From NCBI GenBank assembly GCA_904420585.1, contig CAJFVX010000017.1, forward strand, positions 1-45,031: a stretch of 45,031 bases of DNA. Reading direction: 5' to 3'. This document shows, one piece after another, positions 1 through 6,858 of the stretch (positions are counted from its first letter, which is position 1; each line of letters opens with the position of its first letter). Source of the stretch: Candidatus Howiella intestinavium (GTDB taxonomy: Bacteria; Bacillota; Clostridia; Oscillospirales; Acutalibacteraceae). The position numbers were made by a program, and so were the translations under genes. Under the pieces are notes generated by a model, which was not told the origin of the DNA, searched no databases, and saw nothing but the letters and a program-made list of their open reading frames with translations.

Positions 1-21
1 GACAAAGTCGACAAGCTGTAG
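1..21 (+). CDS. C-terminal end of an upstream gene (partial)
   Basis: Frame 1 opens with six codons (DKVDKL) followed by TAG, and a GC-rich hairpin begins directly at the stop. This fits the end of a plus-strand gene whose body lies outside the window. Six residues are too few to name a family, and the reading frame is inferred mainly from the position of the hairpin. Confidence 0.3.
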   Translation, partial: DKVDKL

Positions 22-44
22 AAGAGGGGGCAAGCCCCCCCTTC
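21..44 (+). terminator. Hairpin after the upstream gene
   Basis: The arms GAAGAGGGGG and CCCCCCCTTC pair around a CAAG loop with one A-C mismatch. No T-run follows, so it may act as a 3' stabiliser or weak terminator. A very similar G-run/C-run hairpin lies between pflB and pflA at 41001-41023. Confidence 0.45.
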
Positions 45-59
45 TAACATTCCCCCCTA

Positions 60-83
60 CAAATCCCGCAGGAGCGGGATTTG
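60..83. repeat. Perfect 10-bp inverted repeat
   Basis: CAAATCCCGC and GCGGGATTTG form a perfect 10-bp stem with loop AGGA in the intergenic region between two convergent genes. It is followed by TTTG rather than a T-run on the plus strand. It is probably a second part of the transcription end signal of the upstream gene. Confidence 0.45.
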
Positions 84-158
84 TCGTGTGCGTGACCCGA
101 CGCACATGTCGCCGGTTTCTGCGATGTAAATGGCTTTCATTGGTTTTTCTACAGTCTG

Positions 159-193
159 AAGCGGCGTCGGAGCGAATGGCTCCGGCGCCGCTT
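159..193 (-). terminator. Hairpin downstream of the aldo/keto reductase
   Basis: A 15-bp stem (159-173 with 179-193, one G-U wobble, loop GAATG) lies 12 bases beyond the stop codon of the minus-strand aldo/keto reductase gene. There is no clear T-run. Its place between convergent genes suggests transcription termination or 3'-end protection. Confidence 0.5.
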
Positions 194-205
194 GTCTATG
201 TTAGG

Positions 206-1342
206 CTAGTCGGCCATGGACATGGCCAGGGCGTGGACCTTCTTGAGCAGGTCGGGGATGGGCAGGTGCTGGGGACATACCTTCATGCAGGCGCCGCAGG
301 CCACGCAGGCGGAACCCTGCTTTTCCGGCGGGGTGTCCTTTAAATACCGCTGGCGGATGTGGTAGTCGTTGTCGAATTTCAGGTAGTTGTCATAGCAGGC
401 CAGCAGATGGGGGATGTCCAGGCCTTTGGGGCAGTCCTTACAGTACCAGCAGCCGGTGCAGCCGGTCACCGGCAGGGCGTCCATAACGTCCATGGCCCGG
501 TCGATGGCGTCGTACTCCTCCTTGCCCAGGGGGCACAGGGGGGAGAGGGTGCCGAGGTTATCCTCCAGCTGTTCCATGGTGGTCATGCCGCTGAGCACGG
601 TGGCCACCCCCGGCAGGGAGGCGGCGAACCGGATAGCCCAGGAGGCAACCGATTTGTCGGGCTCCCTGTCGGTAAAGATTTTCACCATATCCTTGTGCAT
701 CCGGGCCAGGCTGCCGCCCCGCACCGGCTCCATGATAATGACCGGCAGGCCCCGTTCCTCGCACATCTTATACATCTCGTCGGCCCGGCCGTGCCGCCAG
801 TCGTAATAATTGATTTGCAGCTGGACAAAATCCCAGTTGTAGCCGTCGAGAATCTGGCGCAGCACCTCGGGGGAGTCGTGGAAGGAGAAACCGGCGTGGC
901 GGATGCGCCCCTCGGCCTTCAGCCGGTCCAAAAAGGCGGGCGCCCCCAAATCAAGGGCCTTCTGCCACAGGTTCTTGGACAGGGCGTGGAGCAGATAGTA
1001 GTCTATGTATTCGGCGCCCAGACGCTCCAGCTGAATCCCAAAGGTTTTCTCCAAATCCGCCGGCTCCTTCAAATCCCACAGGGGCATTTTGTCGGCGATA
1101 AAAAAGCGGGAGCGGTCGTACCGGCCAATGAGGGCCTCTTTTAAGAATTCCTCGGATTTCCCGCCGTGGTAGGGGTAGGCCGTATCAAAATAATTTACGC
1201 CTCCGGCGATGGCCCGGTCGATGAGGGCCATGGCCTTTTCCTTATCGATTTGCCCGTCCTTCTCGGGGAAGCGCATGCAGCCGTATCCCAGAAGGGACAC
1301 GGTATTTTCGCAAAAGGCCCGCTTGGTTATGGCTGTTTCCAT
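206..1342 (-). CDS. Aldo/keto reductase with C-terminal 2x[4Fe-4S] ferredoxin domain
   Basis: This 378-residue protein has an N-terminal aldo/keto reductase TIM barrel (about 1-270). The expected catalytic tetrad is visible: D53 (NYFDTA), Y58 (YPYHGG), K85 (ADKMP) and H119 (LLHAL). A C-terminal ferredoxin-type domain follows with two cysteine clusters, CTGCWYCKDCP and CVACGACMKVCP, expected to carry two [4Fe-4S] centres. This architecture is common in anaerobic Clostridia; the barrel presumably uses NAD(P)H, and the substrate is unknown. No signal peptide is visible, so it should be cytoplasmic. A GGAAAGGA ribosome site precedes the ATG at a rather long distance. It is transcribed alone, divergently from rpe. 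Family assignment is firm; physiological role is not. Confidence 0.9.
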   Translation of the reverse strand: METAITKRAFCENTVSLLGYGCMRFPEKDGQIDKEKAMALIDRAIAGGVNYFDTAYPYHGGKSEEFLKEALIGRYDRSRFFIADKMPLWDLKEPADLEKTFGIQLERLGAEYIDYYLLHALSKNLWQKALDLGAPAFLDRLKAEGRIRHAGFSFHDSPEVLRQILDGYNWDFVQLQINYYDWRHGRADEMYKMCEERGLPVIIMEPVRGGSLARMHKDMVKIFTDREPDKSVASWAIRFAASLPGVATVLSGMTTMEQLEDNLGTLSPLCPLGKEEYDAIDRAMDVMDALPVTGCTGCWYCKDCPKGLDIPHLLACYDNYLKFDNDYHIRQRYLKDTPPEKQGSACVACGACMKVCPQHLPIPDLLKKVHALAMSMAD

Positions 1343-1378
1343 AGTAATCCGCCGTCCTTTCCCATTCCGAATGATTTA

Positions 1379-1390
1379 GTATCATGATAC
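1379..1390. promoter_or_regulatory. 12-bp palindrome in the AKR/rpe divergent region
   Basis: GTATCATGATAC is a perfect palindrome about 37 bases upstream of the reductase start codon. On the minus strand it contains GATACT, a possible -10 element, but there is no good -35. It could be an operator for the reductase gene. The evidence is the symmetry and position only. Confidence 0.3.
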
Positions 1391-1457
1391 CACGCCGGGG
1401 ACTGAAAAGCAATCGGGCCGGGGCGGCGCAGAAGATAAATTTGGCGGGTTTCTTCTG

Positions 1458-1486
1458 TTGACCTTTTGGGGGCTCTACGGTACAAT
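1458..1486 (+). promoter_or_regulatory. Sigma-A promoter for rpe
   Basis: TTGACC (1458-1463) and TACAAT (1481-1486) are separated by exactly 17 bases. The predicted start of transcription is near 1493, giving a leader of about 60 bases. The leader carries a small hairpin, GCGCC-CTTT-GGCGC, just before the AAGGGAGG ribosome site. Confidence 0.75.
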
Positions 1487-1551
1487 ATCCTTTGGATTTA
1501 TGTCGGAATAGACAAAAAATGCGCCCTTTGGCGCAAGGGAGGTCAACTGCT

Positions 1552-2196
1552 TTGGTGAAAGTATCCCCGTCCGTCCTCACGGCGGACTTTCTGGAATTGG
1601 AGGGCGCCCTGCGGCAGCTGGAGGCCGCCGGCACCGATATGCTGCATCTGGACGTCATGGACGGCCTGTTTGTACCCAACCTGTCCTTCGGCATGCCGGT
1701 GATAGAATCCATAAAAAAGCACACCCGGCTGCCGCTGGATGTGCATTTGATGATTGACCGGCCTCACCGGTATATCGCCGACTTTGCCAAGGCGGCCGAC
1801 TGGCTGGGCTTCCACTACGAGGCCGGCTCTCCCGTGGCCGAGACCCTGAAACAAATCCGGGAACTGGGCTGCAAGGCCACCCTGACCATTAAGCCGGCCA
1901 CCCCGGCCGAGGAAATATTCCCCTATCTGCCCCTTTGCGATATGGTGCTGGTTATGTCGGTGGAGCCGGGCTTCGGCGGACAGAAGTTCATGCCCTCGGC
2001 TTTAGACAAACTCCGGGCCTTGCGGGCCGAGGCCGAAAGGCAGGGCCTTTCCCTGGAACTGGAGGTGGACGGCGGCATCAACGCCGAGACCGCCCCCCAG
2101 GCCGCGGCCGCCGGCGCCACCGTGCTGGTGGCGGGCAGCTTCCTCTTCTCGGCCGCAGATATGGGGGCCACCGTCCGGCAGCTGCAGCAGCTGTAA
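1552..2196 (+). CDS. rpe: Ribulose-phosphate 3-epimerase
   Basis: The product (about 214 residues) interconverts ribulose-5-phosphate and xylulose-5-phosphate in the pentose phosphate pathway. Family signatures occur in order: the N-terminal KVSPSVL strand, HLDVMDG (metal-binding His and Asp), DVHLMI, MSVEPGFGGQ (phosphate loop) and EVDGGI. Length matches the family. The frame is open back to 1492, but AAGGGAGG at 1535-1542 places the start at TTG 1552 (nine-base spacing) or GTG 1555. Both put the family N-terminus right at the start. The gene is monocistronic with its own promoter and ends two bases before the convergent mecA-like gene. Confidence 0.95.
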   Translation: MVKVSPSVLTADFLELEGALRQLEAAGTDMLHLDVMDGLFVPNLSFGMPVIESIKKHTRLPLDVHLMIDRPHRYIADFAKAADWLGFHYEAGSPVAETLKQIRELGCKATLTIKPATPAEEIFPYLPLCDMVLVMSVEPGFGGQKFMPSALDKLRALRAEAERQGLSLELEVDGGINAETAPQAAAAGATVLVAGSFLFSAADMGATVRQLQQL

Positions 2197-2198
2197 GG

Positions 2199-2828
2199 CT
2201 ACTGGGCCCGCCCCAGGGCCTGCCCCACCCGTGCCACCGCCCGGCCGCCGGCCAGCAGCCGGCCGTGTTCGGCCGTGTAGGCTGCGGCCGCCGCCGTGCG
2301 GTAGACGGCCACAGCATATTCCTCCATCTGCCGGGGGGCAAAGCGGTCCTCCGGACGGGGGCGGTAGATTAAGCGGTAGCCGTCGCCCCAGATGTACAAA
2401 TCGCTTTCGGCCGCCGCCGTCTCCGGCCGGGAATACAGCTGCTCCATGGCGGCCAGCATGTCGTCGGCCCCGGCAAATTCGAAGGTATAGACCGCCCCGC
2501 CCGTCCGGCGCAGGCGCAGCCGCCGATCCCCGGATACCGGAAAGGCCCGGGCCGGCTGGATGTCGGCCGCCGGCCCGTCGGGGTCGGCCAGCATGGTGAA
2601 ATAGAGTTCGCACCCCCCGCCCGGCGCGGGAAAGGCTTCGATGAGCAGCCGCCCCGGCTGGAACCGGAAGCCGGTTTCGGCGCTGGCTTGGGCCATCAGG
2701 GCGCTCAAAGCCCGGCGGGTCAGGGGGTTTTCGTAGTCCAGCTGTTCATAATCGAGGGAAAACCGGCGCAGTTCGGCGCCCGTCAGGGTGATTTTCAGCC
2801 TGCCCGGCTCCTCCAGGGATATGTGCAT
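2199..2828 (-). CDS. mecA: MecA-family adaptor protein
   Basis: This 209-residue protein begins MHISLEEPGRLKITLTG, followed by an acidic segment with LDYEQLDYENPLTRRAL. This matches the N-terminal half of MecA adaptors, which in Bacillus bring substrates such as ComK to the ClpC-ClpP protease. A Pro/Ala-rich linker at about residues 80-100 leads to a C-terminal half with LYIWGDGYRLIYRP, resembling the ClpC-binding domain. GGAGGAGG lies a few bases upstream of the ATG. Sequence identity to Bacillus MecA is low, so the assignment rests on layout and short motifs. The substrate in this organism cannot be inferred. It is a single gene, divergent from the rnfC-like gene. Confidence 0.7.
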   Translation of the reverse strand: MHISLEEPGRLKITLTGAELRRFSLDYEQLDYENPLTRRALSALMAQASAETGFRFQPGRLLIEAFPAPGGGCELYFTMLADPDGPAADIQPARAFPVSGDRRLRLRRTGGAVYTFEFAGADDMLAAMEQLYSRPETAAAESDLYIWGDGYRLIYRPRPEDRFAPRQMEEYAVAVYRTAAAAAYTAEHGRLLAGGRAVARVGQALGRAQ

Positions 2829-2923
2829 GTCGGCGCCTCCTCCAAGACGTATTCGCCGCGGACGGGCCTATCTATCGGCAGCCGCCCTTCTTTTGGGGCG
2901 GGAAACCCGCATCGCTTATTCCT

Positions 2924-2952
2924 ATAATATTATGCGGACAAGCAGTATGCAA
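2924..2952 (-). promoter_or_regulatory. Promoter for mecA
   Basis: On the minus strand TTGCAT (complement of 2947-2952) and TATTAT (complement of 2924-2929) are spaced by 17 bases. The same AT-rich patch reads TATAAT on the plus strand at 2923-2928, so it may also serve the divergent rnfC-like gene, although no convincing plus-strand -35 is seen. Confidence 0.55.
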
Positions 2953-2966
2953 GAGGTGAAAAAAGG

Positions 2967-5321
2967 ATGCAAATTTCTGCCAGAAAAGGCGTGAAATTTT
3001 ACCAAAAGGAAGCGATTAGCCTGGAGGTGGAGCCGGCCCGTCCCCAGGCCGAACTGGTGGTGCCCCTCAGCGTCGTGAGGGGGGAGGCGCTGATGCTGGC
3101 CGTCCAGCCCGGCAGCCGGGTGGAGAAGTACCAGGCGCTGGCCAGGCCCGAGGGGGAGGGCTGCCCGGTGTACGCCCCCGTGTCCGGCCGCTTTGCCGAA
3201 GTGGTGGAGCGGCGGGTGCCGGGGCTGGGGAAAACCCCCTGCGCCCGCATAGAGGTGGAACCGGAAAAAGAGGATAAATCCCGTCCCAAGCGGCGGACAG
3301 GACGGTATACGGCCGCCGGCGGCCTGCAGGTTAGCGAGGAGCGGGGACAGCGGAAGGATTTGACCCTGCGGCGGCTGGTGGGCATCGCCAAGCGGGCCGC
3401 CATTGTGGACGAGAAGGACGGCCGGCGGCTTTGGAAGAAGCTGGAGGAACTGGAGGAGGGGGAAAAGCCCGCCTGGGTCTACGCCGACGGCATCGACGAC
3501 CAGCCCTTTATGGCGGCCGGCCTGGCCGTATTGTCCAGCTTTGGAGCCCAGGTGGCGGCGGGACTCCGTATGCTCTGCCAGGCTCTTTTGGCCCAGGGGG
3601 GCATCCTGGCCCGGGCCGGGGAGGAGGCCGATGCCCTTTTGTCCGAAGAATATTTCGGCTTTCCCGTGCAGTATATAAGGGGAAAGTACCCCAGCGCCCC
3701 GGCGGTGGATGCCTTTTTGGAGAGCCTTCACGGCATTCGGTTTGGCGTGGGGGCCCTGCTGGCCCTTTGCCGGGCGGTGGAGGATGGCACCCCCCAGACC
3801 ACGGCGGTGGTGACGGTGGCGGGGGACGGCGTGCAGGCCCCCCTGCATATCGAAGCCCCCCTGGGCGTCACGGTGGGAGGCCTGCTGGAGCAGTGCGGCG
3901 CCTTCGGCGTCATCCAGCGGGTGGTGGCAGGCGGGGTTATGACCGGCCGCATCGCCGGGCCCCAGTCCCCCCTCCACCCGGGGATTACCGCCCTCACCGC
4001 CCAGGCCGTGGTGACCGAGCCGCCCCACACCACCTGTACCGGCTGCGGCCGGTGCGCTCAGGTCTGCCCGGCGGGCCTGGCGCCCTTTTATCTCTACCGG
4101 GTGGCCAAAAAGAGCCGCCCTGCCCGGCTGGAGGAACTGGGAGGCTGGCAGTGCATAGAATGCGGCTGCTGCTCCTACGTCTGCCCCTCCGGCCTGCCCC
4201 TGGCGGCCTGTACCCGCTGGATCCGCCGTACCTTAGAGGCGGCCGAAAAGAAGGGAGCGCGCCGGCACATCCCCCAGGAAAGGGCACCGGAAAGTGAGCG
4301 GACAGAGGGAGCTGTCCCGGCAGAGCCTTCGGCGGAACGGCCGGCCAGCAAGGCCCCGGCACAGAATCGGCCGGAGATTCTGGATAAAAAAGGAAACGCG
4401 GCGTACCCGACCGGCCGGTCTATAGAAAAGGCGCCGGCCGCCGGAGAAGGGGAGAGCGGGCCGGCATCGGTCACAGACGACGCCGGGACGCCCGGGCGAA
4501 AATGGTGGAAAGGCTTTGGTAGAAAGGTTCCCGAGACGGTGGAACCCCTGGCGGCGGATACGGGACGGTTGCCGTCTGCTTCTGAAAATACAGAGGCCGC
4601 GGATAGCGTTCCTCCCGCAAAAAAGAGGAAAAGCCGGAAAAGTGCGGCTGCATCCGGGGAAGGCTCCATAGAGGGGATGCCTCCGGAAGGAACCCTTGAA
4701 AAAGGTCCTGACGGCAGCCTGATGGAATCGATGCTGCCTGCGGCTTCCGGAGATACGGTCCCGGAGAAGGGAAAAAAGCGAAAGAAACGGAACCGAGTGG
4801 ATTTCTCTCCGGAGGATACTGCGGAGGGAACAGTCCCGGAAGAGAGCCGGCGGCGGTTGGAAATCCCCGCCGAAGAAGGGATGGAGACATTCGAGACCAA
4901 AAAGCGAAAGAAGCACAGCCGGACATCTTGGCCTGGGGAGGATTCCGTGGATAGGATGGCATCCGAAGAAGGCCGCTGGAAGATAGATATGCCCGCCAGC
5001 CCTGAAGACGCGGCGGAGGCCGAGACATCCCCTGCGAAAAAGCGGCGGGGATGGGGCCGGGCATCCGGGACTGCAGAGGAACAGGCCACCGTTTATTTGA
5101 CGGCCGATTTGGAGTTTGTGGAAGGTCCGGCCCCGGCATCGGGAAAAAAGCGGCGGGGACGCCGGCCGGCAGATGAACCCCGGCCGGAAGAATCCTCGCT
5201 GGATGTAGATACGGCCGGCCAAGGACGGACGGCAACGGATAGCTCCGCTGCCACAGCAGAAAAAAAGATACCGGCGGCCGCCGGCCGGAAGGAGGGGACG
5301 CGCCGTGGCAAAAATCAATAA
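2967..5321 (+). CDS. Divergent RnfC-like protein with long Lys/Arg-rich C-terminal tail
   Basis: This 784-residue protein has an RnfC-like core (about 1-427) and a 355-residue low-complexity tail. The core has an N-terminal barrel-sandwich region (IPL-like VVPLSVVRGEAL; VYAPVSGRF) and two intact [4Fe-4S] motifs, C357/C360/C363/C367 and C396/C399/C402/C406. The motifs RnfC normally uses for flavin and NADH are not recognisable: a GGAGFPT-type loop and an NGAECEP-type segment are replaced by unrelated sequence (for example YADGIDDQPFMAAG). The tail repeats basic clusters (KKRK/KKRR at about 552, 603, 645, 691 and 727) between acidic stretches. E. coli RsxC also has a repetitive tail. The ORF overlaps the rnfD-like start by 17 bases. 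No rnfG, rnfE, rnfA or rnfB lies nearby. It probably sits on the inner face of the membrane with its partner; redox partner unknown. Confidence 0.75.
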   Translation: MQISARKGVKFYQKEAISLEVEPARPQAELVVPLSVVRGEALMLAVQPGSRVEKYQALARPEGEGCPVYAPVSGRFAEVVERRVPGLGKTPCARIEVEPEKEDKSRPKRRTGRYTAAGGLQVSEERGQRKDLTLRRLVGIAKRAAIVDEKDGRRLWKKLEELEEGEKPAWVYADGIDDQPFMAAGLAVLSSFGAQVAAGLRMLCQALLAQGGILARAGEEADALLSEEYFGFPVQYIRGKYPSAPAVDAFLESLHGIRFGVGALLALCRAVEDGTPQTTAVVTVAGDGVQAPLHIEAPLGVTVGGLLEQCGAFGVIQRVVAGGVMTGRIAGPQSPLHPGITALTAQAVVTEPPHTTCTGCGRCAQVCPAGLAPFYLYRVAKKSRPARLEELGGWQCIECGCCSYVCPSGLPLAACTRWIRRTLEAAEKKGARRHIPQERAPESERTEGAVPAEPSAERPASKAPAQNRPEILDKKGNAAYPTGRSIEKAPAAGEGESGPASVTDDAGTPGRKWWKGFGRKVPETVEPLAADTGRLPSASENTEAADSVPPAKKRKSRKSAAASGEGSIEGMPPEGTLEKGPDGSLMESMLPAASGDTVPEKGKKRKKRNRVDFSPEDTAEGTVPEESRRRLEIPAEEGMETFETKKRKKHSRTSWPGEDSVDRMASEEGRWKIDMPASPEDAAEAETSPAKKRRGWGRASGTAEEQATVYLTADLEFVEGPAPASGKKRRGRRPADEPRPEESSLDVDTAGQGRTATDSSAATAEKKIPAAAGRKEGTRRGKNQ

Positions 5322-6354
5322 AGCCGCCCCCTTCCTGCGGTGCGGGGAGACCGCCCGCATGCGGCGGGGGGATATGTTGGTGGCTCTCCTGCCGGCCGTG
5401 ATTATCGCGGTGATGCAGACCGGCCTGCGGGCTTTGTTTTTGTCGGCGGTTTCGGCCTTTGCGGCCTGGCTGGTGGAATCGGTGTGGCTGTTTGTATTCC
5501 GCCGCAAGCTGGCCGGGATAGCCCCCATAACCATGGGCCTGCTCATCGCCTTAATCTGCCCCGTGTCGGTGCCCTGGTGGCTGCCGGCGGCGGCCAGCGG
5601 GGCGGGCGTCCTGCTTGTGCGCCTGCCCTTTGAGGGTATGGCCCGGCCGCCCTTCCAGCCCATGGCCTTTATGTGGCTGCTGCTCTGCCTGCTGTTCCCG
5701 GCCTGGATGAACGTCTTCCCGGCCATCGGGTCGGACAATATCCTGCCGGTCTTCGGCTCCCCCGGCACTTTTGAAGAGGGGGCTTCCATTTCCTACATGC
5801 TGGGGATTCAGTCCCGGCCGCATTACAGCCTGTCCGAACTGCTGGTGGGCAATCTGCCCGGCCCCATGGGCGTCACCAGCCTCTTTGTCATAGCGGCCTG
5901 TGCCGTCTACCTGATTTACCGGCGGGCCATCGCCTGGCAGGCCGCCGCCGGCATGACCGGCGTATGCGTCCTGCTGGGGCTGCTGGTGGACCGGAGCCAC
6001 GCGGGGGCGGGCTGGTCGGTGCTCTACGAGCTGTCGGCGGCCGGCTTCCTCTTTGCCGCCGTATATGTGGCGGCCGACACGGCCTCCATCCCCCGCCTGC
6101 CGGAGGCCCGTCTGCTTTACGGGGTGCTGTGCGGCTGCCTCGCCATGATTTTCCGCTATCTGGGGATGGACAGCGGCGGCCTGCCGGCGGCCATCCTGCT
6201 GTCCCAGGTCATCAGCCTGCCCTTTGACCGGGTAGTTCTCTACATGCGCCAGGGGGAGAAGCGGGATTTCTACCGGCTGCACCGCCTGTACTTCCGCCGC
6301 CTGCGCCAAAGGCAGGATACCCGCATGGAACAGGAAAGCGGGCGGGAGGACTGA
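5305..6354 (+). CDS. Divergent RnfD-like membrane protein
   Basis: This 349-residue, strongly hydrophobic protein has about eight to ten membrane segments and resembles RnfD/NqrB. The segment LLVGNLPGPMGVTSLF corresponds to the conserved RnfD loop LxGxxPGxxGExS, with Glu replaced by Val. Where RnfD carries the covalent FMN threonine (S-G-A-T type motif), this protein reads GASISYML (about 159-166), so the threonine is absent and a serine is the nearest hydroxyl. The GTG start at 5305 has AAGGAGG nine bases upstream and overlaps the rnfC-like stop, implying translational coupling. A strong terminator follows, so the pair forms a closed two-gene unit. It could be a structural or redox partner of the upstream Fe-S protein. 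Confidence 0.75.
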   Translation: MAKINKAAPFLRCGETARMRRGDMLVALLPAVIIAVMQTGLRALFLSAVSAFAAWLVESVWLFVFRRKLAGIAPITMGLLIALICPVSVPWWLPAAASGAGVLLVRLPFEGMARPPFQPMAFMWLLLCLLFPAWMNVFPAIGSDNILPVFGSPGTFEEGASISYMLGIQSRPHYSLSELLVGNLPGPMGVTSLFVIAACAVYLIYRRAIAWQAAAGMTGVCVLLGLLVDRSHAGAGWSVLYELSAAGFLFAAVYVAADTASIPRLPEARLLYGVLCGCLAMIFRYLGMDSGGLPAAILLSQVISLPFDRVVLYMRQGEKRDFYRLHRLYFRRLRQRQDTRMEQESGRED

Positions 6355-6380
6355 CAAGGCTTTCACAGATAATAAAAAAT

Positions 6381-6424
6381 AAGACCCGCTGCGGCCTGCT
6401 TTTAACAGCACCGCGGCGGGTCTT
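6381..6424. terminator. Bidirectional terminator between the rnfD-like and Nudix genes
   Basis: AAGACCCGCTGCGG (6381-6394) pairs with CCGCGGCGGGTCTT (6411-6424) with one G-U, followed by TTTTT on the plus strand and an ATTTTTTATT tract on the minus strand. It serves both convergent operons. Confidence 0.88.
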
Positions 6425-6442
6425 TTTCACTTGTATCGCAGC

Positions 6443-6844
6443 TTACAGATGGGGTGCGGCGGCCGCCAGCACCTGCCGATCGCTTTCATAGGTGATGCGG
6501 GCCGGGGCATCGTCCAGGGGCACCCATTCCACGGCGTTTACCTCGCTGAGCTGGGGATGGATTTCCCCCTTGGGGCGCCGGCCGATAAAGTATACCACAT
6601 CCTTGACCACGCCGGGAAAGGGGGAATAGGTCGTTACCGTCCGGAAGGCCGTATCGATATCCACCCGCAGGCCGGTTTCCTCCCGGATTTCCCGGGCGGC
6701 CGTCTGGATTTCGGTTTCCCCCGCCTCCACGTGGCCCTTGGGGAAGGCCCAGTGGCCGGCGTTGTGCCGGATGAGCAGCACCTCCGGCCCCTTTTCTGTC
6801 TGCCGGACGACTACCGCCCCGCAGGATTTTTCCTTCTTATCCAT
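6443..6844 (-). CDS. Nudix hydrolase, Ap4A-hydrolase-like
   Basis: This 133-residue protein carries a complete Nudix box (G37 to L59: G-x5-E-x7-REIREETG-L), the Mg-binding catalytic helix of Nudix pyrophosphatases. The context before the box (HNAGHWAFPKGH) and the short length resemble bis(5'-nucleosyl)-tetraphosphatases, which degrade diadenosine polyphosphates. Substrate remains an inference. It should be cytoplasmic. TAAGGAGG precedes the ATG. It is the last gene of the ABC-DUF1854-ABC operon, 14 bases after the preceding stop, and may be co-transcribed simply by position. Confidence 0.88.
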   Translation of the reverse strand: MDKKEKSCGAVVVRQTEKGPEVLLIRHNAGHWAFPKGHVEAGETEIQTAAREIREETGLRVDIDTAFRTVTTYSPFPGVVKDVVYFIGRRPKGEIHPQLSEVNAVEWVPLDDAPARITYESDRQVLAAAAPHL

Positions 6845-6858
6845 ACCTTTCTGCCTCC

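Noticed and set aside
359-1144. Long plus-strand open frame opposite the aldo/keto reductase
   Set aside because: It is a shadow frame of a clear gene in GC-rich DNA, with no ribosome site and no family resemblance. The same applies to long antisense frames opposite rnfC, pflB, pgk, cysS and the repeat lipoprotein.
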